Source: Variovorax sp. S12S4
GTDB taxonomy: Bacteria; Pseudomonadota; Gammaproteobacteria; Burkholderiales; Burkholderiaceae_C
NCBI RefSeq assembly: GCF_023195515.1
Contig: NZ_JALPKR020000002.1
Location: 1,217,001-1,281,000, forward strand
DNA length: 64,000 bases
Direction: 5' to 3'
In this document: positions 27,385-35,898 of the stretch, one piece after another
How positions within the stretch are numbered: position 1 is the first letter of the stretch
How the letters are laid out: each line of letters opens with the position of its first letter
Notes under the pieces: model-generated
Told to the model about the DNA's origin: nothing
Database searches by the model: none
The model's input: the letters and a program-made list of their open reading frames with translations, nothing else
Translations under genes and position numbers: made by a program

Positions 27385-28917
27385 ATGCCCAACGCGCTCG
27401 AACTCACCGGCATCCGCAAGAGCTTCGATGGCTTTGCGGCGCTGACCGACGTGCACTTTGCCGCGCGCTGGGGCGAGGTGCATGCGCTCCTGGGCGAGAA
27501 CGGCGCGGGCAAGTCGTCGCTGATGAACATTGCGGCCGGGCTCTATGCACCTGAAGCCGGCCAGCTCTTGGTCGACGACAACGTGGTGCGCTTTGCCGGC
27601 CCGGCCGACGCGGCAAGGCAACGCATCGGCATGGTTCACCAGCACTTCAAGCTGGTGCGGCCGTTCACGGTGGCAGAGAACATCCTTCTCACCGCACCGC
27701 CCGCGCCCGGGTTCCAGAGCCACGGGGAGCGCCTTCGCGAAATCACGCGCAGCATCCGCAACAAGGCCTCGGAGCTGGGCTTCGACATCGATCCCGCAAG
27801 GCGCGTCGATTCGCTCTCGATTGCCGAGCAGCAGCGGGTGGAAATTCTCAAGGTGCTGCTTGCGGGCGCCCGCATCCTGATACTCGACGAACCCACCGCG
27901 GTGCTTACCGACCAGGAGGCTGCGCGCCTTCTGCAAACCGTGCGCGGCCTTGCGCGAAGCAGGCTCCGCCGTGGTGCTGGTCACGCACAAGATGGCCGAC
28001 GTGAAAACGTATGCCGACCGGGTAACGGTGATGCGCGGCGGCCGCACGGTGGCCACGCTGGCGCCAGATACAGCCTCGGTGGCCGAGCTGGTGAAGCTCA
28101 CGGTGGGCGAATCGATTGCCACGCAAAGTTTCCAGGCGGCAAAGTCGCCGCGCGGCGCTGTGCGGCTCGCGGTGCGCGGCCTGCGCTCTGCGCCCCCGCC
28201 GGAAGGCCGCCGCGTGCTCGACGGCGTCGACCTCGAACTGCATGCGGGTGAAATCTACGGACTGGCCGGTGTCGGCGGCAACGGACAGGGCGAGTTGGCC
28301 GGCGCCATCATGGGCCTGCCCGATGCGGGCGGTGCGCTCGAAGGCGAGATCCACCTCAGCGGCCACGGCGACCTGAAGGCCATGAGTGCACCAGCGCGCC
28401 GCAACGTCGGCATTGCCGCCATTCCGGCCGACCGCTACGGCCTTGCGCTGGCCGGCGGCCTCTCGGTGGCCGAGAACTACGCCATCGGCCGCGTGCACAC
28501 CGGCCGCTACGGCCCGGCGTGGCATCTGCGGCGCGGCCGCATCCAGGCCGATACGCAGGAGGCGGTTCGCGCCTTCGATGTGCTGGGGTGCGCTCGGTCG
28601 CGCAGAAGGCCGCGCTGCTCTCCGGCGGCAACGCACAGAAGCTGGTGCTCGCGCGGGAGTTCGGCAAGTCACCCTCGCTGGTGCTGGCGCACAGCCCGAG
28701 CCGCGGGCTCGACGTTCGCGCGAGCGCCGAGGTGCATGCGCGCCTGCGCGCGGCGCGCGACAGTGGCGCCGCGGTGCTGCTGATCAGCGAAGACCTCGAC
28801 GAAGTGCTGCAGCTGGCCGACCGCGTGGGCGTGATGACACGCGGACGCATTGCAGGCGAGTTCGCGCAACCCGCCGACCGGCAGGCGATTGGACAGGCGA
28901 TGGTGGACCATGGTTGA
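27385..28917 (+). pseudogene. Nucleoside-type ABC transporter ATP-binding protein, two frameshifts
   Basis: Double-domain ATPase of the RnsB/NupA/MglA type, about 510 residues if repaired. Domain 1 (from ATG 27385) has Walker [13 protein letters not shown], the LSIAEQQRVEILKVLL signature and Walker B ILILDEPTAVLT. The frame is lost at 27952-27956 in a CG repeat; two more bases would give LAREAGSAVVLVTHK. Domain 2 continues in another frame with GVGGNGQGELAGAI. It breaks again in a G4 run at 28585-28588, where one G restores LGVRSVAQKAALLSGGNAQKLVLA. The last frame ends at 28917, overlapping the permease start by eight bases. All domains are otherwise intact, which argues for read errors. Confidence 0.85.
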
Positions 28918-30061
28918 CGCCACGCTCGCGGCCATTGCGCAGCCCGCGCAGACCGACCCGGATGCCGCGCAACGGACACGCCGCCAGCCGCTGGCGCGCC
29001 GCCGCTATGCGCTGGAGATCCGCCAGCACATGGGGCGGCGGCGGCAGGCGCTGATTCTTGCGGCGGCGCTGCTGGCCGGCCTGGCAATTTCCGCCGCCAT
29101 TCTTGTGGCCGCCGGCGTTCCCGCGGACGAACTCGCCAACGAGTTCGTGATGCAGACCTTTTTCGACGGCCAGAACTTTCGCGCCGTGCTGTTCCAGGCT
29201 GCGCCGATGATCCTCGTGGGCCTGGCAGGCTCGCTGGCGTTTCGCGCGCGCTTCTGGAACCTGGGCCTCGAGGGCCAGATGGTGTGGGGCGCCATCGGTG
29301 CCACGGCCGTCTCGATGTGGCAGATCGGCCCCGAGCCGCTGCGCCTGCCGCTGATGTTTGCGGCCGCCATCGGCTGCGGGCTGCTCTGGGTGCTGGGGCC
29401 GGCGTGGCTGAAGATCAGGCTCGGCGTGAACGAAATCATCTCCACGCTGATGCTCAACTACATGGCGGCCAACTTTTTGCTGCACCTGGTGTACGGCAGC
29501 TGGAAGGACCCGAAGGACAACTTTCCCTATTCGCCGCAGTTCCGCGCCTTCGAGCGGCTGCCCGAACTGGGCGCCGGCGTGAGCAGCGCCATCTTGCTCA
29601 CGGCGGCGGTGGCGCTGCTGGCATGGTGGCTGGTGGGCGTGAGCCGAGCCGGGCTGTACCTGCGCTTCGTCGATGCCAATCCGCGCGTGGCGCATGCCAA
29701 CGGCGTGCCGGTGCGCCGCACCATCTATGGCGCCGTGCTGCTGTCGGGCGCGATGGCCGGGCTGGCAGGGTTTGCGGTGGCCTCGGGGCAGGAAGGGCGG
29801 CTCACGCAGGCCTTCTACCAAGGCTATGGCTTCTCCGGCATCCTCATCGCCTTTCTGGCGCGCAACAACCCGCTCGCGGCCACCGTGGTGGCGCTGCTGG
29901 TAGCGGCGCTGTTCGTCACCGGCCGCAGCCTGCAGGTGTTCTACCAGGTGCCGTTCTCGATGGTGCAGCTCATCCAGGCCATCATCGTGGTGTGCGTGGC
30001 GTCGAGCGATTTCTTCATTCGCCACCGGCTGCGGCGCGTGGGTGGGGAGCAAGCGCAATGA
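28910..30061 (+). CDS. ABC transporter permease, nucleoside/BMP type (first of two)
   Basis: Inner-membrane permease of the RbsC/BPD-2 family in the subgroup paired with BMP binding proteins. It has 383 residues with a 45-residue cytosolic N-terminus, then about nine hydrophobic segments. Family marks: FWNLGLEGQMVWGA near residue 112, LGVNEIISTLMLNYMA near 174 and YGFSGILIAFLARNNP near 306. ATG 28910 overlaps the ATPase gene by eight bases and its stop overlaps the next permease (ATGA). Together they form one importer. Confidence 0.9.
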   Translation: MVDATLAAIAQPAQTDPDAAQRTRRQPLARRRYALEIRQHMGRRRQALILAAALLAGLAISAAILVAAGVPADELANEFVMQTFFDGQNFRAVLFQAAPMILVGLAGSLAFRARFWNLGLEGQMVWGAIGATAVSMWQIGPEPLRLPLMFAAAIGCGLLWVLGPAWLKIRLGVNEIISTLMLNYMAANFLLHLVYGSWKDPKDNFPYSPQFRAFERLPELGAGVSSAILLTAAVALLAWWLVGVSRAGLYLRFVDANPRVAHANGVPVRRTIYGAVLLSGAMAGLAGFAVASGQEGRLTQAFYQGYGFSGILIAFLARNNPLAATVVALLVAALFVTGRSLQVFYQVPFSMVQLIQAIIVVCVASSDFFIRHRLRRVGGEQAQ

Positions 30062-30990
30062 GCGGAAGCATCGTCCTCAACTGGCTCGCGAGCACGCCCG
30101 ACTTCGCGGTGCCCTATGCGCTTGCCGCGCTGGGCCTGATCATCAGCGAGCGCGCGGGCGTGCTTTCGCTGGGCGCCGAAGGGCTGATGCTAGTGGGCGC
30201 ACTCGCGGGCATCGGTGCGCAAATCGCCTTGGGGCAACCGGGCGTGTCGCTGGTGCTTGCCATGCTGGCGGCCAGCGCGGTGTCGCTGCTGTTCGCGGTG
30301 ATGGTGATCTGGCTGCGCGTGAACCAGGTGATTGCGGGGCTGGCACTGGTGTTCTTCTGCCAGGGCTTCACGGCACTGGTCGGCTCGCTGGCCGAATGGA
30401 CCAACCACGCCACCGAAGGCATCGGCTCGATGGCGCTGTGGCCGCTGTCCCTCATGCCCGGTGCCGGCCGCCTGTTCGAACAGAACGCAATGGTGTGGCT
30501 CACGCTGCCCATCTTCGTTGCGGTGGCGTGGTTTCTCTCGCGCACCTCGGCCGGGCTGCGGCTGCGCGCGGTGGGCGAAAACCCGCAGGCGGCCGATGCG
30601 GCCGGCATTCGCGTCACCACATGGCGGCTGGCCGCGGTGCTGGCGGGATCGGCGCTGGTGGGCCTTGCGGGTGCCTACATCTCGGTGGTGAGCACCAAAC
30701 TGTGGATCGCAGGCATGACCGGCGGGCGCGGCTGGATTGCGGTGGGGCTGGTGATCTTCGCGCGCTGGTCGCCGTGGAAGGCGCTGGTGGGTGCGCTGCT
30801 GTTCGGCTGCATCGAGGCGCTCATTCCCCAGCTTGCGGCGGCCGGAGTGCAGCTGCCGCAGTACTTCGTGATGATGACGCCCTATGCGGTGACGCTGGGC
30901 GTGATGGTGTGGGTCGCATTGGCCCGGCGCGGCGGAGACGACGAGCCGGGCGCGCTCGGCCAACCCTATGTTCGGGAGGAGCGGCGATGA
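30058..30990 (+). CDS. ABC transporter permease, nucleoside/BMP type (second of two)
   Basis: Partner permease of 310 residues with about eight hydrophobic segments. Marks of the second subunit of the pair: PYALAALGLIISERAGVLSLGAEGLMLVGA near the N-terminus (core ERAGVLSLGAEGLML), LRVNQVIAGLALVFF, and GRGWIAVGLVIFARWSPW near residue 221. Both ends overlap neighbours by four bases (ATGA), linking it to permease 1 and to the hydrolase gene, so transport and hydrolase are co-translated. Confidence 0.9.
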   Translation: MSGSIVLNWLASTPDFAVPYALAALGLIISERAGVLSLGAEGLMLVGALAGIGAQIALGQPGVSLVLAMLAASAVSLLFAVMVIWLRVNQVIAGLALVFFCQGFTALVGSLAEWTNHATEGIGSMALWPLSLMPGAGRLFEQNAMVWLTLPIFVAVAWFLSRTSAGLRLRAVGENPQAADAAGIRVTTWRLAAVLAGSALVGLAGAYISVVSTKLWIAGMTGGRGWIAVGLVIFARWSPWKALVGALLFGCIEALIPQLAAAGVQLPQYFVMMTPYAVTLGVMVWVALARRGGDDEPGALGQPYVREERR

Positions 30991-31673
30991 AGGCCTGGGT
31001 GTACGGCGAAGAGCGCGAACTCGGCGCCGCGCAGTTTGCAGACTACCTCGATCCGGCCACCACGGCTGTGGTGTCCATCGACATGCACCGCGGCCACCTG
31101 GACGACAGCCCCGACTGCCCCTGCCCCGCGCCGCGTGCACGCGACGTGGTGGCGCCCATCGACAGCTTTCACGACGATGCCCGCGCGCTGGGCGTGCGCA
31201 TCGTGCACGTCAAGTCGGTGCTGCGGCCCGGTGGCGCCGATGACATCAACGGCATTCCGGCTGCGTGGCGGCGCACCTTTCCGCTGCACGTGGGCGCCAT
31301 ACCGAATGCCGATGCGCATGCCATCGAAGGCTCGCGCTGGACCGAGTGGGTTACGCGCGTGGAGCCGGGCGACATGCGCGTGGAAAGCAAGCGCCGGCTG
31401 TCGGCTTTCTATCCGACAGACCTCGACTTTCTGCTGCGCAACCAGCGCATTGAAACGGTGGTGCTCAACGGCGGGTTTACCGATTGCTGCGTGCTCAACA
31501 CCGCGTTCGACGCCAACAACCACAACTACCGCGTGATCGTGCTGCGCGACCTGGTGCGCGGCACCGATGCGCATCTGGAAAGCGCCGCGCTCAGCATGGT
31601 GTCGCTGCACCTGGGGCTGGTGGTCGACTCGGCCGAACTGCTGCGCCAGTGGCGCGGCGCTGGCCAAAGCTAG
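30987..31673 (+). CDS. Isochorismatase-family cysteine hydrolase
   Basis: A 228-residue hydrolase of the family that includes RutB, nicotinamidase and N-carbamoylsarcosine amidase. The catalytic Asp is in VVSIDMHRGHL near residue 32, a Lys in VESKRRLSAFYPT near 132 and the nucleophile Cys in GGFTDCCVLNTAFDA near 169. It is not a second copy of RutB: the N-terminus and the CP-rich loop (DDSPDCPCPAPRARD) differ. ATG 30987 overlaps the permease stop. As last gene of the RutR/sigma-54-linked operon it probably opens an amide or ureido bond of the imported compound. Confidence 0.85.
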   Translation: MKAWVYGEERELGAAQFADYLDPATTAVVSIDMHRGHLDDSPDCPCPAPRARDVVAPIDSFHDDARALGVRIVHVKSVLRPGGADDINGIPAAWRRTFPLHVGAIPNADAHAIEGSRWTEWVTRVEPGDMRVESKRRLSAFYPTDLDFLLRNQRIETVVLNGGFTDCCVLNTAFDANNHNYRVIVLRDLVRGTDAHLESAALSMVSLHLGLVVDSAELLRQWRGAGQS

Positions 31674-32437
31674 TCGGCAAGGCCCAGCCAACGCCGCAGC
31701 ACGGGCTGCATCTCTTTCTGCGCCGCTTCCCACACCAGTTCGGGCGCGGCCACGTGCACGCCGGCGGGTGCGATGCGCAGGGCCACGTCGACCAGCTCGG
31801 CCACCTTGGAGGGACGCACCGGCTGCTCGCTGGTCGGCACCATGAAACGCATGATCGACAGCATCCACGCGGCCAGCCTTTCGGCGGGGTTGGCCAATTT
31901 CGCATTCAGCGGCTTGCGCGCGGAACGCAGGAGAATCACGCGCTCGAAACCGCTGGCGACCACTGCCTGCTCGTCGAGGCTGGCCAGCCCACGCTTGAGC
32001 GCCTCGGGCAGGCGGCCCTGGTCGTGCGGCTGCACGATGGCAAGCGTCTGCACGCCGCAGGCGCGCAGCCAGCGCGAGAGTTCGGGCAGGTCGGAAGGCT
32101 GCGGCACCCACAGGGCGCGCTCGCGGCCGTGATACAGCCGGGGCGGATCGAATGCGATGACCGCGGTATCGGCGGACGTGAGCCCCCATTGCGCGATCGG
32201 CAGGTCGGGGCAGAGGCAGGTCTCGACCCCGCGCATGCCGTCGCGCATGGGTTCGCGCGACAGCACCCGCACGTGGGCAAAGCGGTGGCCGCCCGCGAGC
32301 CGGCGCAGCAGCTCCTGGCCCAGGGCGCCGGTGGCGCCGGCAATCAGCAGCGTTCCGGCCGTTGCGGTGGAAACGGCGGTTGCAGGCGGCACCGCGCGGT
32401 TGGCAGCCTGCAGGGCTTGAAGGGGATCGAGGGCCAT
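31670..32437 (-). CDS. NAD(P)-binding Rossmann-fold protein (epimerase-like)
   Basis: A 255-residue protein with an N-terminal nucleotide-binding GATGALGQELLRRLAGG near residue 33 after a 28-residue lead. The rest resembles short atypical SDR/NmrA-like proteins: TLAIVQPHDQGR, then SGFERVILLRS and a tail with MRFMVPTSEQPVRPSKVAELV. The active-site YxxxK of classic SDRs is not obvious. It is convergent with the hydrolase gene (the ends overlap by four bases) and divergent from lemA. The role is unknown. Confidence 0.7.
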   Translation of the reverse strand: MALDPLQALQAANRAVPPATAVSTATAGTLLIAGATGALGQELLRRLAGGHRFAHVRVLSREPMRDGMRGVETCLCPDLPIAQWGLTSADTAVIAFDPPRLYHGRERALWVPQPSDLPELSRWLRACGVQTLAIVQPHDQGRLPEALKRGLASLDEQAVVASGFERVILLRSARKPLNAKLANPAERLAAWMLSIMRFMVPTSEQPVRPSKVAELVDVALRIAPAGVHVAAPELVWEAAQKEMQPVLRRWLGLAD

Positions 32438-32483
32438 GGAGACATCTATGCTAACTTCCGGCTCTTCTGCGGAGGTAATGCAA

Positions 32484-33083
32484 ATGATGATGAAACGCTG
32501 GCTCTTGATTCTTGCTGCGGTCCTGTCCCTGAGCGGATGCGGCTACAACCAGTTCCAGTCGCTCGACGAGACGAGCAAGTCGGCCTGGAGCGAGGTGCTC
32601 AACCAGTACCAGCGGCGTGCCGACCTCGTGCCGAACATCGTGGCCACCGTGAAGGGTGAGGCCAGCTTCGAGCAGGACACGCTCACCAAGGTGATCGAGG
32701 CGCGCGCCAAGGCCACGTCGATCCAGGTGACGCCCGAGACGCTGAACAACCCCGAGGCATTCAACAAGTTCCAGCAGGCGCAGGGCGAGCTCTCGTCGGC
32801 GCTGTCGCGGCTGATGGTGGTGTCCGAGCGCTACCCGGAGCTGAAGGCCAACCAGGCCTTCCGCGACCTGCGCGTGACGCTGGAAGGCACCGAGAACCGC
32901 ATCACCGTGGCGCGCAACCGCTACATCCAGACGGTGCAGGAGTACAACGTGCTGGCGCGCAGCTTCCCGACGAACATCACGGCCAAGATCTTCAGCTACG
33001 AGCCGAAGCCGAACTTCTCGGTGCAGAACGAAGCGCAGATTTCCACGCCGCCGACCGTCGACTTTTCTACTCCGAAGAAGTAA
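32484..33083 (+). CDS. lemA: LemA family protein
   Basis: Membrane-associated helical protein of 199 residues. I chose ATG 32484 (MMMKRWLLILAAVLSLSGCGYNQF) as GGAGG lies seven bases upstream. This yields a lipoprotein signal with lipobox LSGC near residue 18. The LemA core is plain: WSEVLNQYQRRADLVPNIVATVKG, and EYNVLARSFPTNITAKIFSYEPKPNF near the C-terminus. It is 12 bases before two TPM-domain genes, the usual LemA-TPM association. Function of the set is not settled. Confidence 0.9.
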   Translation: MMMKRWLLILAAVLSLSGCGYNQFQSLDETSKSAWSEVLNQYQRRADLVPNIVATVKGEASFEQDTLTKVIEARAKATSIQVTPETLNNPEAFNKFQQAQGELSSALSRLMVVSERYPELKANQAFRDLRVTLEGTENRITVARNRYIQTVQEYNVLARSFPTNITAKIFSYEPKPNFSVQNEAQISTPPTVDFSTPKK

Positions 33084-33095
33084 CACGCGCGATCG

Positions 33096-34022
33096 ATGAC
33101 CGTTGCCCTGATACGCCGCGTGCTGGCTGCCGTTCTGCTGGCGGCCACGGCGTGGGCCGGGCTTGCGGCCAGCGCATGGGCGCAAGACCTGCTGCCGGTG
33201 CCGGCACTCACGGCGCGGGTGATCGACCAGACCCAGACGCTGGCTGAACCGGAGCGCGCCGACCTCGAGGCCAAGCTGGCCGCCTTCGAGCAGCGCAAGG
33301 GCTCGCAGATGGTGGTGCTGATGGTGCCCACCACCCAGCCTGAAGACATTGCCAGCTATGCCAACCGCGTGGGCAACGCCTGGAAGATCGGGCGCAAGGA
33401 CGTGGGCGACGGCATCATGGTGATCGTGGCCAAGAACGATCGCAAGATGCGCATCGAAGTGGCCAAGACGCTCGAAGGCGCGGTGCCCGACCTGGCGGCC
33501 ATTCGCATCATCGACGAGGAGATGAAGCCGCGCTTTCGCAACAACGACTTTGCAGGCGGGCTGAACGCGGCGGTGGCCCGGCTCATCGGGCTGGTCGACG
33601 GCGAGGCGCTGCCCGCGCCTTCCAGCGGCAGCGACGAAAGCGCCGGTGACGGCATCGACTGGGAGAACCTTGCGATCTTCCTGTTCGTCGGCGTCTTCGT
33701 TGCGGCGCCCATCGTGCGATCGATCGTCGGCAAGAAGCTCGGCTCGGTGGTCATGGGCGGCGGCATCGGCGTGATCGCGTTCTTCATCACGACCAGCATC
33801 GTCATTGCGGTGCTCGCGGGCTTCGTGGCGCTGATGGTGTCGCTGTTCTCGGCGGTTGCGGCAACCGCTCCCGGGCGCCGGGGCGGCGGTGGCGGCGGCT
33901 TTGGCGGCTGGAGCGGCGGCGGTGGAGGCGGCGGCTGGAGCAGTGGCGGCGGCGGAGGCGGCGGTTTCAGTTCCGGCGGCGGCGGTGATTTTGGAGGCGG
34001 CGGCGCCTCGGGGGATTGGTAG
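33096..34022 (+). CDS. TPM-domain protein (YgcG family) with Gly-rich tail
   Basis: A 308-residue secreted or membrane protein. It has a signal peptide to about residue 29 (ASAWAQD), then a TPM domain with RVIDQTQTLAEPERADLEAKL and GNAWKIGRKDVGDGIMVIVAKNDRKMRIE (core KDVGDGIMVIVA), which gives the YgcG-type pattern. Two hydrophobic segments follow around residues 190-250. The last 45 residues are almost only Gly, Ser and Trp (GGGGGGFGGWSGGG type). Such tails are common on YgcG homologues. It lies between lemA and a second TPM gene in one operon. Confidence 0.88.
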   Translation: MTVALIRRVLAAVLLAATAWAGLAASAWAQDLLPVPALTARVIDQTQTLAEPERADLEAKLAAFEQRKGSQMVVLMVPTTQPEDIASYANRVGNAWKIGRKDVGDGIMVIVAKNDRKMRIEVAKTLEGAVPDLAAIRIIDEEMKPRFRNNDFAGGLNAAVARLIGLVDGEALPAPSSGSDESAGDGIDWENLAIFLFVGVFVAAPIVRSIVGKKLGSVVMGGGIGVIAFFITTSIVIAVLAGFVALMVSLFSAVAATAPGRRGGGGGGFGGWSGGGGGGGWSSGGGGGGGFSSGGGGDFGGGGASGDW

Positions 34023-34024
34023 GC

Positions 34025-34543
34025 ATGGCAACGCTTTTCTCCAGGCTCGGCCGCATCTGGCGCCACCAGTGGATGGACGAGGCCGATGTGCGCCGCGTGC
34101 TGCCCGACGCCGCCATGGAACGCCTGGCCGCGCGGGTGGCTGCGAGCGAGCGGCGCCACAGCGGCGAGATCCGCATCTGCGTCGAGGCGGGCCTGCCCTG
34201 GTCTTACCTGCGGCGGGATGCCTCGGCGCGCGAGCGTGCCGTCACCATGTTCGGCAAGCTGCGCGTGTGGGACACCGAGCACAACAACGGCGTGCTCATC
34301 TACCTCTTGCTGGCCGAGCATGCGATAGAGATCGTGGCCGACCGCGGCATCAGCGCGCGGGTCAGTGCCGCCGAATGGGCCGCGATGACGCAGCGCATGG
34401 GCGCGGCATTCCGCGAAGGGCGTTTCGAGGATGGGCTCACACAGGCGCTGGAAGAAATGTCGGCCTTGCTGGTCGAGCACTTTCCGCTGGCGGACGACCA
34501 GCCGGACACCAACGAGCTGCCGGACGCGCCCGTGGTTCTTTGA
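34025..34543 (+). CDS. TPM-domain protein, short form
   Basis: A 172-residue protein with one TPM domain and no signal peptide: RHQWMDEADVRRVLPDAAMERL, then GEIRICVEAGLP and the core KLRVWDTEHNNGVLIYLLLAEHAIEIVADRGI. ATG 34025 is two bases past the previous stop, and an in-frame earlier ATG lies inside that gene. It is the third gene of the lemA-TPM-TPM operon, probably a cytosolic companion of the anchored TPM protein. Confidence 0.85.
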   Translation: MATLFSRLGRIWRHQWMDEADVRRVLPDAAMERLAARVAASERRHSGEIRICVEAGLPWSYLRRDASARERAVTMFGKLRVWDTEHNNGVLIYLLLAEHAIEIVADRGISARVSAAEWAAMTQRMGAAFREGRFEDGLTQALEEMSALLVEHFPLADDQPDTNELPDAPVVL

Positions 34544-34551
34544 ATTTGTTT

Positions 34552-34653
34552 TTCCCTCCCCTTCCCGGGGAGGGTTGGGGTGGGGGCAAGCGGCGTTGGC
34601 GATGGGCACGCTCTGCCTGCCCCCATCCCAGCCTTCCCCGGAGGGGGAAGGAG
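34552..34653. repeat. REP-like element, copy 1
   Basis: Two G/C-rich arms (34552-34588 and 34618-34653) are inverted relative to each other. Each contains its own small hairpin (CTTCCCGGGGAGG type) and the phrase GGGATGGGGGCA or its complement. It lies between the convergent TPM and PdeM genes and may end both messages. Related copies are at 38511 and 40305. Confidence 0.75.
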
Positions 34654-34662
34654 CTAAATCCC

Positions 34663-35346
34663 CTACTCCGGTGCCGGCAGCGCCCAAACGGTTTCGCCAC
34701 CTACCGCGTAGAAGCGCCTGCCGGGCGCCCGCTCCACCAGCCACCCGCCCGTGAACTCGCCGAAAGCCGGCAGCACCGCCTGTTGTTCGTCGCTCACGAA
34801 ACACGGCAACCGCACGCTGTCCCGCCCCGGCCCGTAAAGCCTGCACACCGGATGCAGGTGCCCGGCCAGCACAAAGTGCGTGGCATGCGACTGCGGATGA
34901 TGGCAGCAGGCGAAGGGGCCGAGCAGATAGGGCTCGTCGACCACCTCGATATCCAAGGCCGCAGGCGGATCGCCCGCGCGGCTGTCGTGGTTGCCCCGCA
35001 CCAGCGTCATGCGGACGGCCCCGTGCGTGGCCCGCCAGTCGGCGAGCGCGGCCAGCACTTGCGGCGTGCGCGCCTGTGCCGCATGCATGAAGTCACCGAG
35101 AAACACGATGCGCTGCGGCGCATGGGCCGCGATCAGCGCGTCAATCCGCGCCAGGTTCTGCTGCGTGGTGCCGCCCGGCACCGGCTGCCCCAGCGCGCGG
35201 TAGGTCGCGGCCTTGCCGATATGCAGGTCGGCGATGAACAGCACACCGCTCGCCGGCCACCAGATGGCGCGTTCGGGCAGCAGATGAACCCACTCGCCGG
35301 CCCATCGGACCGGCAGGGCCGATGCGGAAAGTTGCGGGGAAGTCAC
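34663..35346 (-). CDS. pdeM: Ligase-associated phosphoesterase/endonuclease PdeM
   Basis: Calcineurin-like metallophosphoesterase of the ligase-associated DNA damage set. Metal-binding motifs in order: LFIADLHIGK near residue 37 (DxH), FLGDFMH near 78 (GD), VRGNHDSRAGD near 111 (GNHD) and VLAGHLHPVCRL near 152 (GHxH). I take GTG 35346 (VTSPQLSASALP); no ATG fits, and a GTG two codons upstream is also possible. Length is about 227 residues. It is divergent from trxC and lies on the same strand downstream of the helicase-ligase-exonuclease set, separated by trxC on the opposite strand. Confidence 0.85.
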   Translation of the reverse strand: MTSPQLSASALPVRWAGEWVHLLPERAIWWPASGVLFIADLHIGKAATYRALGQPVPGGTTQQNLARIDALIAAHAPQRIVFLGDFMHAAQARTPQVLAALADWRATHGAVRMTLVRGNHDSRAGDPPAALDIEVVDEPYLLGPFACCHHPQSHATHFVLAGHLHPVCRLYGPGRDSVRLPCFVSDEQQAVLPAFGEFTGGWLVERAPGRRFYAVGGETVWALPAPE

Positions 35347-35426
35347 TGGCACCAAGTGTCGCAAAAGCCGGTGCGCATGGGCGGCCGTCACTTGCAATTC
35401 ACCCCTGCGAACCCCAGTTCTTCGGT

Positions 35427-35876
35427 ATGACCGAAACGCCATCGCTGCACATCGTCTGTCCGCACTGTCACACGACCAACCGCGTGCGCGCGGCACAGCT
35501 GGGCAGCGCGCCCGATTGCGGCAGTTGCCACCGCCCGCTGTTCGCCGGCCATTCGACTGCGCTGCCGGACGAAAAGACCTTCGACCGCCACATTGCACGC
35601 AACGAAATTCCGGTGCTGGTGGACTTCTGGGCGCCGTGGTGCAGCCCGTGCCGCCAGATGGCGCCGGCCTATGAGCAAGCCGCGGCCCAGCTGGAGCCGC
35701 GGGTGCAGCTGGCCAAGGTCGACACGGAAGCCGTGCCCAACCTGGGCGCGCGCTTCAACATCCGCAGCATCCCCACGCTGGCGCTGTTTCGCGGTGGCCG
35801 CGAGGTGGCGCGGCAGGCCGGTGCCATGGGCGCGGCGGACATCGTGCGCTGGGTCAAGGCGCACGGCGCCGGCTGA
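35427..35876 (+). CDS. trxC: Thioredoxin 2 (TrxC type) with N-terminal zinc finger
   Basis: A 149-residue thioredoxin with a zinc-binding N-terminus, CPHC near residue 11 and CGSCH near residue 31, as in E. coli Trx2. The thioredoxin fold follows with active site PWCSPCRQM near residue 72, where Ser replaces the usual Gly. The cis-Pro is in SIPTLALFRGG. ATG 35427 gives MTETPSLHIVCPHC. It is a cytosolic, oxidative-stress-related disulphide reductase by homology. It sits alone on the + strand inside the - strand repair cluster. Confidence 0.92.
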   Translation: MTETPSLHIVCPHCHTTNRVRAAQLGSAPDCGSCHRPLFAGHSTALPDEKTFDRHIARNEIPVLVDFWAPWCSPCRQMAPAYEQAAAQLEPRVQLAKVDTEAVPNLGARFNIRSIPTLALFRGGREVARQAGAMGAADIVRWVKAHGAG

Positions 35877-35898
35877 GCCGGACGGCTCGCTCCTCACT

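Noticed and set aside
32451-34031. Long - strand open frame opposite lemA and the TPM gene
   Set aside because: Composition is dominated by Arg, His and Gly and it is antisense to well-recognised genes.
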